Positions 9,874-21,800 of a stretch of 42,836 nucleotides of DNA are shown piece by piece (the stretch's first letter is position 1; the number at the start of each line of letters is the position of its first letter). The DNA comes from Mnemiopsis leidyi (lineage: Eukaryota; Ctenophora; Tentaculata; Lobata; Bolinopsidae): contig JH154101.1 of the NCBI GenBank assembly GCA_000226015.1, positions 273,075 through 315,910 of the forward strand. The letters run 5' to 3'. The notes below the pieces were generated by a model, which was not told the DNA's origin, made no database searches, and was given only the letters and a program-made list of their open reading frames with translations. Both the position numbers and the translations under genes were made by a program.

Positions 9874-10392
9874 AGGTTGTACTAAGTTAGGAAAAAGAAG
9901 TTGTCCGACCTACAGGTCGAGAATATTTTGAAGCGTATTTGCTAGTGCAATGATGCCTTCTCTTCTAGGAGGAAGAGATTTAGTTCCCTAGTAGTTAAGT
10001 TTGAGATTACAACACAAACTCCAGTTGAAAAGTTATTTTAACATCAATTACGTTGCTTTCACGTTAGATAATTTTATTACACGTTCAATAATTCAATGTC
10101 ATGTTTGTTTGTTTTTGTCTAGTAGTTACTCTTATATTCGTTTGCCCATCTCATATTAGCAACTCTAAATATTAATAACTCCCCAGTTATCGAGTCTGGA
10201 GGCGCAACTCTCAAAACTGCAGTACGAACTGACGGACCTGGACACAACACGGACAGATCAAGTAAACAGACAAGAGGGGGTGTTGGCAAGATGCTAAAGT
10301 GAACTTTCTGCTATTAACAACAAGCACAACATCGCACTCAGAGAGGTTAGTTTTCACAAGCGTAATCCTTGTGATCAAAAAGGATAAGACCC

Positions 10393-11320
10393 GGCCAAGA
10401 ACCGTCGAACGACCGCTCAAAACGGGTTAAGAACCGCTTAAGAATCGTTTAAGAAGCAATTTAACAACGGCTTAAAAACCGCTTATGAACCGTTTAAGAA
10501 CCGCTTAAGAGCCGCTTAAGAACCGCATATACAAAGTAAAATTCGACTTTGGTTTATAGCTGGGAAAAAGGGCAAACACCACCGCCTAAGAGCCGCTAAA
10601 GAACAGCAGAAGAACTGTTTAAGAACCGCCTAAGAGCCGGCTAAGAACCGTCGAACGACCGCTTTAAACAAGCTAATAGCCGCTTAAGAATTGTTTAAGA
10701 AGCAATCTAAAATCCGCTTATGAACCGTTTAAGAACCGCTTAAGGACCTTTTAGAACCGCTTGCTAATGCTAGCCAACAGCGACATGAATTAGGTTTAGA
10801 ACCGGTTAAGAACATTTCAGAAACGCTTAAGAACCGTCTAAGAATTGCTTAAGAACCGACAGCAATATTATGGGTTGAAACTCCTAATATCATTATCGCT
10901 GTTAAAACCAATAATGTCGCTGTTAGTGTTGGTTAACAAGCGTTCTTAAACAATTCTAAACGGTTCTTAAGCGGTTCTTAGCATCAATTGAAATCCTAAT
11001 TTATTCGATTTACTTATTATATTTGCGGTCCTTAAGTTGTTCTTAAACGGTTCTTAAGCGGTCCTTAAGCAGTTCTTAAACGGTAATTAAGAGGTTTTTA
11101 GCCGGTTTTAAGCGGTGGTTCGATCGTTCTTAGCAGAATCTTAGCGGTTCTTAAATGGTTGTTAAGCAGTTGTTAAACAGTTGTTAAACTCTTCTTAAGC
11201 GGTTCTTAGCCGGTTTTCATCGGCCGTTCGACGTTTCTTAGCGGTTCTTTAACGATTCTTAAGCAGTTATTAAACGGCTCTTAAGCGGGTCTTAAACGTT
11301 CCTTAAGTGGTTCTTGGGCC
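10393..11320. mobile_element. Foldback-like inverted repeat made of short tandem repeats
   Basis: The left arm (about 10,393-10,860) is built from CTTAAGAACCG-type units of about 10-15 bp. The right arm (about 10,931-11,318) is built from their complement, CGGTTCTTAAG. A unique spacer of about 70 bp separates them. A longer subunit, AAGAACCGTCGAACGACCGC, occurs twice in the left arm (about 10,389 and 10,639), with complements at about 11,113 and 11,220 in the right arm. Foldback (FB/TU) transposons have exactly such arms. No target-site duplication could be defined. It lies in an intron of the coiled-coil gene. Confidence 0.7.
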
Positions 11321-12219
11321 CATAACAGTTAAAAACATTAAATTGCGTTCATCTGCATCCTCCAGGCTTGCCGTGATCAGTTTTGCAGCATATGATTATC
11401 ACTTATCATTGTCTTTCCAGTGCCAAGCCAAGGAAGATCAACTGCTGGAAGAAGAAGGAAGAGTCCAGTGTCTTAACAGAGAGTTGGCACAGCTCCAGAA
11501 AAGTATGCTGTCCTTGCAGACAAAACTGCAGGAGGAAAAACATAATACTGACCTCGAGGTTAGTCTCGTTATTTTTGGAAGTTGTCCGGTACACTGCGAA
11601 ATATTTGTAGTGATTTACACTTAAATCCCAATCTTGAGAATTATCAGTGTTTTTAGACTGTTTTAACTCCAGGTGAGCGTATTGAAAAAGACAAGTCCTC
11701 GACGAACGAAAAACTTCGCTTCCTCCAAGAACAGTTATGTAAAACTAAAAGTCAGGTATGTAGAACAATACAAGATTGAATAATTAGTGACTAAATTTTG
11801 CCGACAAGAACTCAATAAATGCGGTACCCTGTTAAGTGTTATGATTGCTATGATAGTTTTACATGTACAACTGAAAGTCTCCTCATACAATACTCCTCAA
11901 AATCATTGCTTCCAGGAGCAGTTGAGGGTATCACAATCAGAAGAGCACTTGGCTGCGGCTAGAAAACATCAGAAAATAACAACAAACTCCCTTCATGAGT
12001 TGGAAAGCAAACACGGCAGCTTGGAGGCGGACAACAAGCGACCTGCCAGTGATGTAAGTTTTATGAAGTTTAAGGAGTGATGAGAATTCATAAAATTCAA
12101 CTTTGGCGTGCTTTTGTGAAATGACTTTATGCCCAACACGCAAGAGCTTTGCGACGTTTGGGTTGTTCTATTAACTACATTCGTCATGAATGACGAATCA
12201 CAGGAATAAAACTCCAAAT

Positions 12220-12470
12220 AAAACAGCCCATAACCCCCTACCCAGGAGTTGACCGCACTCCAGGACCATCAGCCAGATCAGGTCCGCGGCAGTGGGACCC
12301 CAGACTCTTCCAAAACAGGACGAGTCTGTCCCTGAAAACCAGACGGCTTACCAACTTCCGTCTGATTTTCAGGATATGGTCGCAACCATAGGGCTGGCAC
12401 GAAAAGCAAACAAGTTTGCTTCCCCCACTGTGACCTTCCAGTTTGGAAGGTCGACTGCTTCTTCGTCAAT
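12220..12470. repeat. 3' flank of copy 2, duplicated from 7350-7600
   Basis: From CAGCCCATAACCCC onward this stretch is nearly identical to the corresponding part of 7353-7600, including both hairpin-forming inverted repeats. It marks one end of the segmental duplication. Confidence 0.85.
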
Positions 12471-12604
12471 TTTCAATTCCAGACTTGTTGAGTCCAAAAG
12501 TTGGTTATAAAATGGGCGAGTCCTAAGTCCGTAATCCAACTCAAGTCCGTTTCCGTTTGAAGAGTTCCAATATCCATTAAGTCCGAGTTTTAAAGTTCAG
12601 TCAA

Positions 12605-13221
12605 AAATAGGGATGACTACATCACCAGGTGGGGCTGGCTGGACTACTAAGTGGGTCAAATCAGATAGATCAAGCGTCATCTGGGACTTAGTTGGTTTCG
12701 CGACTAATGGAGGCAAGTCCGACAAGTCTAGTTCTACTGTCGACTTTGTTGGTCGAGTTACCAAGGGCGGGAGATCCGATTGATCTTAAACTCAGCCTGG
12801 TGAGCCTTTATCTCAGATTCCTCAGCTATATCTTCGCAGGTCACCTCGGGCTGGGATTCCGAAATGTTACTTCAAGAGGGGGTAGGTCAGAGAGCTTGAC
12901 AAAGTCGGTCTGACACTCCGCCTCACGTCGAACCACTTCAGGAATCTCCAAGTCTGTCTGGGTACCAGAAACCAGGGTTTTCTTCCTCATCTGAACGAAC
13001 ATAAATCGTAGTCGGTGATCTAGAAGGTGCTCGAACTCTCCGAAGGTTCTTTCAGATGCGTTTTCCAGCTGCTGGATCTTCAAGGTTGCCCTTTTTAGTT
13101 GCTGTATTGTGTTCTTGTTGTCCGACCTGGTTGCTCCAACAAGGTGCACGAACAGTCCAACTAGGCATAGTGCCAGTAGAAAGATGAACACAGCGGCAAC
13201 AAGAAGAGTTGGGTTCTCCAT
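12605..13221 (-). pseudogene. Second, frameshifted copy of the DLSDLPPLV membrane protein gene
   Basis: The frame from ATG 13,219-13,221 is open for 126 codons (stop at about 12,841). It keeps the membrane segment, the coiled-coil-like stretch, and GTQTDLE and ECQTDF motifs, then leaves the family frame after the first KLSDLPPLE. Homology continues in a second frame (SESQPEVTCEDIAEESEIK) and in a third one (SDLPPLVTRPTKS through DVVIPIFD), so at least two frameshifts and a deletion separate it from copy 1. A 126-residue truncated protein could still be made. The TATA box and E-box pair are retained. Confidence 0.75.
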
Positions 13222-13315
13222 ATCAGAGTTGATCGGATGGATCTAGATATGCGTTATCGAAACGAATGCAAAGAGAGTTCTAACAGACAAGCTGCTGCAC
13301 GCGCACGTTGCAAGG

Positions 13316-13376
13316 TTTTTATACGATGCGCCTTTGCACGTGCAAAATAATCGCAAGTTGCCAATATGCACGTGCA
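13316..13376 (-). promoter_or_regulatory. TATA box and paired CACGTG palindromes of copy 2
   Basis: TATAAAAA (13,316-13,323), TTGCACGTGCAA (13,334-13,345) and TGCACGTGCA (13,367-13,376) on the minus strand match those of copy 1 in order and spacing. Patchy homology to the copy 1 upstream region continues to about 13,600. Confidence 0.7.
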
Positions 13377-13599
13377 ACTTTAGCCTGCTAATTTATGGCC
13401 ATCGGATTCAAACCCATCCAAGGAAACTATAGAATTCCTTGCATAATAACGGTAGTGGGGTGGTTGAATTACGAGGGTTGTAACGCGTTTAAATTTAATT
13501 TTTGCCATAGCTTGGTGCTGATCCTTCAGAACATTGAACATTTCATTGTAACGCGCATGTATATACTTAACTGTGACAAAATGCACAGCTCGAGTTTTG

Positions 13600-16500
13600 G
13601 CAAAAAACGTGCTTTTGGATATTGTCAACTTTTACTAAAAGTAAATGACGGTTCGTGCTCAAAGTTAATCGACTCAAAGTGACGCGCTGAACTGGAGTGA
13701 ACAAGATTTGTCCCACTCCCAGTTTCGAAAGATGACACCTTCTGGCTTTTTCAAAAAGCGTCCCGTTTTCGATCGAGAAAATCTAACGAGATTTCACCTG
13801 CGCGGTGCGCCGTACTTCCACCTTCCAGTGTGTGCCCGTTCAGGATGATTTCGCACTGTAACTGTAAGTGTAAATGTAATTCACTGATTCCTTTGAGTAA
13901 AGAGTGTCCTAGCTGACCTATCATTTTGGTTCTAGTCTTACAAAACTGGGACCAACTCTGTAAAGGGCCATCAGCGCGGTAATGCGTCTTAGTTTGAAAA
14001 ATTGTCAAAATTTAGAGACTATGTCATGTTCGAGTGCGCAACTCCTTTGAGGATTTTGGATAGTCATATATACGAAATGAGGACCCGTGCTATAGGGGCT
14101 GTTGGGATTGTTTCGGTATTATATTGTCGCGTCGGTACGTCATTTAATCTAATTAGATGATCAATCAGATCCATTCAGATTCATTTTGAATGTTTATCAA
14201 AGCGTGATCACTTTGTAACCGTGAATAATTTAAACTTTACTGTTATTGGTTTGCTATGTCAGAGACTTGTTTGTGTTCATGTTCTGTGCGATATTCTGAT
14301 CTAAATATTCACCTCAAGATCTGTCTTAAATTACCTGTGACTTCTATAACCGTTATAGTCTCAAAGTAACGATGTCACTTGAGGATAACTTTCAACTATA
14401 AATTACCACTTCTATTCTTGGGTATGACTAAATTTGCCTCATCTCTTAGTCTTAGTAATTAAAAGTAGTTAAGAATTGATCATCGCTGTTCTCGCATCAT
14501 CTAGCAGTAATATTGTTGGAGCGATTTACATTTGGTGACGTTACATATTTGGTGACGTTACATATTTCATCTCCGATTTGCATCAGCATAAGCCATATTA
14601 ACATAGTGACGCATTAAATTATATTTGAACAGTTCCAGCGATCTACTTTGCAATTTCAGCAAAAGAATCCTGATCCTATTCTCACTTCAACTAGACGTTA
14701 TCTTAATGGTGAGTCATTAATGATTTACAGTATTGCTAAACGTATGGTTGCTGTAACCATCAGTAATAGTATTACTATTAGCAATACGTCACTCATACAC
14801 GCCGGATAAGGAAGATACACAGGGAACTCCAGACTACTTCTTATTTCCAGCTTTGCGTGATCAATACTGTTTCAACAGTTGATGAAACCGTGATCGTCGA
14901 GTGGCGCATTACATTATCCTAATTGTAATTAATATTTATCCGTTTAACAAAGACAGTATCATGTATTCATTTACGTGGCACCCCGTGATTTAACTGATCA
15001 ATGCGACGTGGAGGTTGATGAAAAATAATTTCGCGGCAGCACGTGTCCTTGCTGGACCTTGAGGTCTCCCGATACCCTTTAACCGCTCTCGCAGGAGCTC
15101 CCGCTCAATCGGATATAAACCTAGGATCATCGTCGGAACCTATGTTTTATGCCTCGCTTGACTTGTCTAATTCTTGATGTCAGATATTCCCCGTGTCTGC
15201 ATCCACAGGGGCCGCGATCCAGACCAGCTACACTCAATGTTACAATATCCCTGCTGCAGTACGACATCGTAATTTCATCTTAAATCTTTTACCAAAATGT
15301 TATTAGGGGTTTCAGCACTGATCGTCCTCCAATGGACGAGGTTTGCAGCTATGCATTTATCTATTTTCGTCGTAGATTCTTTTGGAGCTCCAATTGTAAT
15401 TTTGTCTCAGTTCGAGTCAAGTCAGTATGGTGTATTCTGGCCGCCCACTAAATTCTATCCCTTTAAAAGGAGGTAATGTTTGAAATTTCATCTCCAATTT
15501 CGCTCCCAGTTCCGCCTTATCTATCTGCTTTGGGAAGTTGAATATTATGTTTCGTGGACCGTATCTTCATATCTGAAACCTAGCCGATAATTAATTTCCC
15601 GGGAGCTTAATCTGATAACAAACATATTAGGCTCAGAGCATCGAATTTGATTTAATTTGATTTGGTACGATGTCCTACGAGGGAGCGACTTGCCAGCTCT
15701 GGCTCCTCTTCGGCTACAACTGGGCTGTTTCAAATTGCACTAATTTCTACCTTCAAATTTTTTAAACAAATTAAACGTTTTTATACGTATGTACACACCT
15801 TGCCGTATAGTGCCGGCCGACTTGCAGCAAGTTTGGTGATACCTATACCAGCTGTTTCCGGATTGTGTCATTCGTGGGTTAACTTGAAATTTTTAGTTGC
15901 GGGTTGCGTCAGCGCTTGTTTCTCCCCACACGCCATACACACGCCTTCGTCTGTTTTATATTTCTTGTTCTCTCGTTCTACTGTGGCTCAGACTAGCTTT
16001 CTCACTGCCTTGACTTTTTGATCCTGTTTTGAAATTTTTCGATTTTACCTAATTCGTAGATACTCACATACATAGATCTGTGTCTTTGAAGATGTTTTGC
16101 TTTTGTGATTGTCCAGCTCAGTTGAACAGCGCTATGAAGTTGAAAGGTGTTTGGACGGCATGGCCTTAGTAGCTTATGATTGCAATCGTATGTTTGTTTA
16201 CATAAAGCATTTTATTTACACACATTAGCGAGTGTTTATCGTTGCAGATAGCTGTTCTTACTTGCTTGCCCAAAGCCTTGTTTGTTTGAATGTGAGAATG
16301 AGGTTAAGAATTACATCTTTACTCTTTACTCTCGATAACTCTATCAAAGTTTCAAGCCAGGCTCATTACTGATCTCACTTCAAAATTCAGAATCAGCGCA
16401 ATAATGTCGCTCATATATTACGCAGACTGATATGATAAACGCCCATATGATAATTGGACGAAGCGGTAGAAAAACTGCGTTGGCTAGTAACCAAACCAAG

Positions 16501-18801
16501 ATAATATAGCATGATTAATGGATATTGTCCCTGTTATCATTATTGGTGCTTTGTTCTTCCCTTAGTCCTAATTCAGGTGTTATCTACTTCCGGTGTGATC
16601 CAGCCCTTCCAACATTTACTTCCTCCCCTCCCCCTCCTGTTTCTCTTGTCTTCCTCAGTTTGCTTTGCCTTCCTTTCTTACTAGATTCTCTTTTTTCGGC
16701 GGAGTATATTTCTGTAGTCTGCTGTTTTAAGTTCTTTAGAACGCCAAGATTAGTCTCTCGTCCAATTAAATCCGAGTCCGATCATTAGCTCGAAAAATAA
16801 TCTCTCGGCATCACTATTATCGGCATTACTAAATACTATTACTATAATTATAAAGTGTATGATCGTGTGTGTTTACCCTAAAAATCCAAGTAGCCCGCCA
16901 GTTATCTGACGAAACGTTCCGTAACCGTATGATAACATCAGAGCTTGATATAGACTACCGGGTGAACAGGAGAACAATCATGTGCTAACACTCAGTATTG
17001 TAGACTCAAAAGTGAAGCCGTGGCAGCCAACATAAGCGGTGGTGTAATAGTGATAAAGCTTAAAGGATTGCCAAGTCGACTGTTAAGTGTTTTCACCTAT
17101 GTCACCTTGCTTCTTGGGAGGCAGCGCTCCAAATAACTCGGAAGCTGCGGCATGCTACTATTGTAAATCTAACTCTTATCGTGCTCCTACATTTCGGTCC
17201 GGTCTTAGCTTTAAGTCCATCTGAATAATTAGAGTATCAAGGCCACGAACAAGATATAAAACTTCCTGTTAATTTACAAAAGCTATAGTTCAGGGAGTTA
17301 CCTTCAGCTGCAAGCGTTACTGCAAAAATAAAACGTTGTTTTGAAAGTAAATTGATACCTCGTGAGATGTGTGTAATCGAGGAGCTCTTTTTCTTTGTAG
17401 CATAAGACCCGCATACAGCTTTGTCTGATGATCGACATTCCCGATCGCAAGATTTTGATTAAAATTTCAACCGTCCTCTGAAGGATGCAGATAAGAATGC
17501 CCTGGAAGTCATCAGTTAGGTCCCACTGGGGCAGAAGTTTTAACTGTATCGTTAAACTCAAAAATCGTATCGAATAGACGCTACTAATAGTACAGTCTTT
17601 GTTTTCCGCGTTTTTCCCTTAGACTTCCACCGGCACACCAAAATCAAATTAGGTGCTCTCTTGCATAAATTTTGCATAAATCCTCGCACCTGCAGGTTTC
17701 CTATTTTACACCTCCGGGGTGGATCACAACCTTATTACATTACGGATATTGCTGCAGTTTTCGTAGCTCCACTCAAGTTTTTGGATGTAAAAATTTAATC
17801 ACGATATGTTTATGGAGATAAGTGAATTACCTACAGTGCTAGAATGAGCGATAAATCGTGCTTTGGTCGTCTGGAAAATCCGTGCTATCTTTCCTGATAC
17901 AGTTTAGCTAACTTCTCGTGACGTTTCAGTTAAAATAACAAATTTTTCACTACTCTGGGCAGTGGTTGTAGGACACTTGAAGCCAGGGGCCGTTGTGCCG
18001 TTACAGATTAAGTATTATAACTCGATAATAAAGTTCAATAATCAAATTATCAAGGCGTATTTCCCTGAATAAAAATAGGACAAATACCGTATTGTTATGT
18101 TAGCCATATAAAAATCAAAAAAGTTGAAATCAGCATTTGATTGTTCAATTTATTGTTTTATCCTACTTTTTGTCGTCATTGTTTAACTATTTTAAAGTCT
18201 CATTAATCTTTTTCTTAATTCTTAAACACGTTTCGCAAACACGTTCGCGAAATCACATTCTTCGTACGATCTTACGGTAAATTTTATGGACGTAGGACAG
18301 CGCTACTTCTACTTTTATTGTCCATAATTCTTTGTAGAGTAAGACGACGCTCTATTTTCAAACCCCGGCCTGCAAGTATACCTGGTCGATGCTGTAATCG
18401 CTATAAGCGTGCCTATTTTCGTTCAACCCGGTTATACCTCCTCCATTATACGAGTTGGTCGGACGTGTCCGGGCTGCCCCGTTCGTTCCTTTTCTCTCGT
18501 CAGACCTGCTTCTAACGCGGTTATCTTTACGGAGTGTCTGTGTACTTGTATTTGACAGTGTTGAACTTGGCCAGCGAAAAAATTACATTGACTGTTTGGC
18601 GATTACCGAAAATTGGAGTTTACTAGATCTACCCGAATACCTATTCAAGATTGTAGTACCTTAAATTATAAGCAGTTTTATTGATCAACCATCTACCCTG
18701 CTTGCACTTATTACTGAATGCACTTTTTTGTTTGAAATTAGAAATCGGCTAACTTTTGTCGAGCCCAAGATTTTACACGCTCACGTGATTTCTTTTTTCA
18801 G
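13600..18801. other. 5.2 kb without a recognised gene
   Basis: Only short open frames are present, none with recognisable motifs or convincing splice borders. Visible structure is limited to a 19-bp tandem TTTGGTGACGTTACATA duplication near 14,530-14,567, a pyrimidine-rich tract near 16,600-16,690, and a paired TTTTGCATAAAT near 17,660. Unseen 5' exons of the gene at 18,812, or further coiled-coil exons, could lie here. Confidence 0.4.
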
Positions 18802-18803
18802 CG

Positions 18804-18824
18804 ATGCTAATATGCTCTCGGTAG
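18804..18824 (+). promoter_or_regulatory. Short upstream ORF overlapping the start codon
   Basis: An ATG at 18,804 opens six codons and stops at TAG 18,822-18,824, overlapping the main ATG (18,812) in another frame. A strong acceptor (TTTTTTCAG) ends at 18,801, so both ATGs sit at the very start of this exon. Confidence 0.5.
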
Positions 18825-21800
18825 TGTTATCAACTCTCTTCTTCGCTCAAGCCGCTGCCCAGCAGTATGTTAGCAGAGACACACAGTTTGCAGGTACTTA
18901 GTTGCTATAAAATTTAGGTGCGCCGGTAAATTATTGTATATTCATCGTTTTATGTATATTCATTGTTTTATATTAGTCGTTTTATTTTATTTCTTTTTAA
19001 ACATCACTTCTATGCTTTCCTGTCATTTAATTTCACTACCTCACTCAGGAATAGTTGGTGTTGACGAAAATGGAGAGACTTTCACATATAATGGTTTGAT
19101 AACCAAGCACTGGGTCAGAACTCAGCGAGACGAAATTAAAATAGGAAAGGTTAGCTCGATATTCTTATTATCAGATTTTTTAAAAAAGTATAACGATCAA
19201 ATGGAAATATGGATGATTTAAGACACTTAAGTCTTAGATTGACGCCTGCAACTCCTGCTATATCATTGTCTTTACTCCAACCAGGCAGATATTAATCCAG
19301 AAAATGGTGAGATCTATGCCATAGAGTTGGGCTCTGCTGTAGTCTACAGGAAGGCTAGTTTTAGTGAGCCTTTCCTTTACGTCGACTGTTGTGCTACTGC
19401 CTTTACCTTTGTAGGTGAGTTGGCAACTCGTGTGTTGGCACTAGAAAACAATCTTTCTTGATTTTTTTGTAATCAGGATGATCTCCAATGAATTGGTCAG
19501 AACTTCTGGTAAATCAATCATCTACTCCTCTGTCTTATCAATTACATGATGTATGTGGAATTCTGTTGTTATTTTAATGAAGACAATATTTCTACTATTC
19601 TGCTTTTCCAGATACACCCATCGAAGGACTGCCTCCTCACATAAAGCTCCTTGTCATTGACGGACCAAGTTTAATCGCTCTAAGTCACTTTAACGACCGG
19701 TATGGTATCGATCTAGAGATAAACCTGAACATAGTGGACATAGCCGCCGTCGACGGTATAGTGGCAGCTGTTACAGACTCCGGTAGACTTTATCAGATGA
19801 AAATCTCGGGAGGAGCTGCCAGCTTTAAAGACATCACTGGAACCTTCTCCCCCAAGTTCGCTAAAATGAAGTCTATTAGCGCCTGGAGAAGTCAAGGTAG
19901 GAGAAGATTTGTTGTAGTGAAGGAAAGGAGTCTGATTTGATTATTTTTACAATTAATTGGTCATGTTTGCGAATGTACTGGTTATTCTTGTTTGGGTATA
20001 AAACATCCTGTGTAATACTCCACAGTTTTGTTTGCATTATTCTATGTCGTTTGGAGTAATATTGCCACCTACAACTAGCAAGAAAATGTTGAATATATAT
20101 ATATATACGTAGTAAATCTAATTAGTAAATCTAATTAGCTCTGATTAAGAGACGACAACGTTCAAACTGAAGCCACATAACTTCAGAACCGGCATATGCA
20201 GGACTTAAATTTGTCACTGACAAAGTAAATCCACCATTTTGACATGGTTAGATGGATTAGAGGAGTCATGGAGACGTTGTTTTACAATGTATTGTGCAGT
20301 CGCAGATTCTAGCCGAAATGGATAGGACCCATTTGTTGTGTCAAGAAGTCTGCAGTGGACTTATTCCGAAACAAATTAACTATAGACCTTAAACCGTCTC
20401 ACAAACTAACGGTTTTCAGGACGGTTCCTGGCAACAAGCGACAAAGACGAAGTTTGGATGAGTCCTCCCACGCTCAGGAGCTGGGAAAACTTCGGAAACG
20501 GCCGATCTTGTTGTGTCATCTCTGTATTCGAAGTTCCCAACGTTGGTATGAAACTTTATGACCTAACCAAAGATATTCTTAAAGAAAATTATCTATGACA
20601 ATTATTTATAAATGATCAGCTCTTGCATGTAAACTGGCTCACTTCTGTTATAGCGATTGAAAGCGTTTTCGCTATAACAACAATTTTCAGAAAGTTACGC
20701 CGAGCAGTCTTTCCCATATTGCACCCAAGTGAACCTACAGGCCCTCACCCTGACGGGAAATGGCAACTGCAAATATCAAGAGTTCCCATTTGGGGTTAAA
20801 GAATACGAAGTCAAGAAGTAAGCCTAAAACAAAGCACGTTCTAAATCTAGCCTCAAACTGTAATCCTACAATAGATTAAAATTTGTTTCTCACCTTCATT
20901 AAAAATATTTGGATGCAGAAATAAAGAAAATACTTACAAGCGTACATACCATTATGTAGGGGGTTTTGTAGACATAAAAACATGAATACATTTTACTCAG
21001 AAACTAGTGTTTATCGTTTTCGCACACCATTTAGCCTAGAGCTGCCGTGTGTGGACGTGATGGACCCCGACACGATAACCCCAACAGCACAAGACTTGTT
21101 GAGTGACTACAAAATCGTCATCAAGGCTACCTACAACTACCCTGCCTCGAAAATCGGAGTAGCCTTCAACTACTTGGATAGAAACCGTTTCGATTACATC
21201 TATATCGAGTGAGTTGTTCGGAAGAAGTCCTATTTTCAGTTTGATATCCGGAAAAGAACATTATTTGGGTGGCGTCCAGGCATTAACTTTTATTTATATA
21301 AAACGTTTCCCGTTGGGCCGACAATCCCTTATCAATGCAATAAAAATGAACACGCCAAACACTTTCAGTCCAGCTAACCGGAAGGAATGCTGGGGGATGG
21401 GTCACATGACGGAGTATGGGCCGGTAGACAGAGAAAATCTAAACACCGGCTGTCCTGGAGGTCCTCCCATTCCCGGAATTCCATTCACCTTGGAGGTAGG
21501 GATATCGTCCAAAATGTTGATACGTAACCTGAGACGTTATGATAATGGGGAAGTTTTCATGCATGAGTTATTGGAAAGAATTCAAAGTTTTGACAAAACA
21601 CAGAACTAAGCCTCAAGTCATTCCGAATACAAACCTTTTCCAGATTCAAACGATAGAGAGACAAGTTATCGCCAAGTTGGACGGCTACACGATCTTCTCC
21701 CGCTACCCTAACTACGACAACATTGCTGCTGGAGGCCTTATCATCTGGTCTGATTCTCCAAACGCTGCTCCGATCACCTCCCACGGTATGTTGGGAATTT

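Larger units (their letters stand above)
9185..12053 (+). pseudogene. Coiled-coil protein gene fragment, with stops in two exons
   Basis: Five phase-0 exons with GT-AG borders: 9185-9337, 10187-10345, 11421-11558, 11678-11755 (acceptor uncertain) and 11916-12053. The translations have coiled-coil composition, for example LKEENRTLAL, LEAQLSKLQYELTDLD, LNRELAQLQKSMLSLQTKLQ, EKLRFLQEQL and LHELESKHGSLEADNKR. Exon 1 has TAA at 9302-9304 and exon 2 has TAA at 10295-10297. In both cases one C-to-T change from CAA (Gln) would explain it, and the heptad-like sequence continues after the stop to a good donor. The gene may be a decaying copy, or these exons may be skipped. Long coiled coils of this kind are typical of centrosomal, ciliary and cytoskeletal proteins; no specific family is recognised. 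Neither end was found. Confidence 0.55.

Noticed and set aside
9302..10297. TAA read as glutamine (altered genetic code)
   Set aside because: All other genes in the window, including the 1130-residue model and the GLIS gene, use TAA, TAG or TGA only as stops, so local decay is simpler.
15662..16021. 119-codon plus-strand frame
   Set aside because: No motif, no splice borders and a composition typical of AT-rich non-coding sequence.
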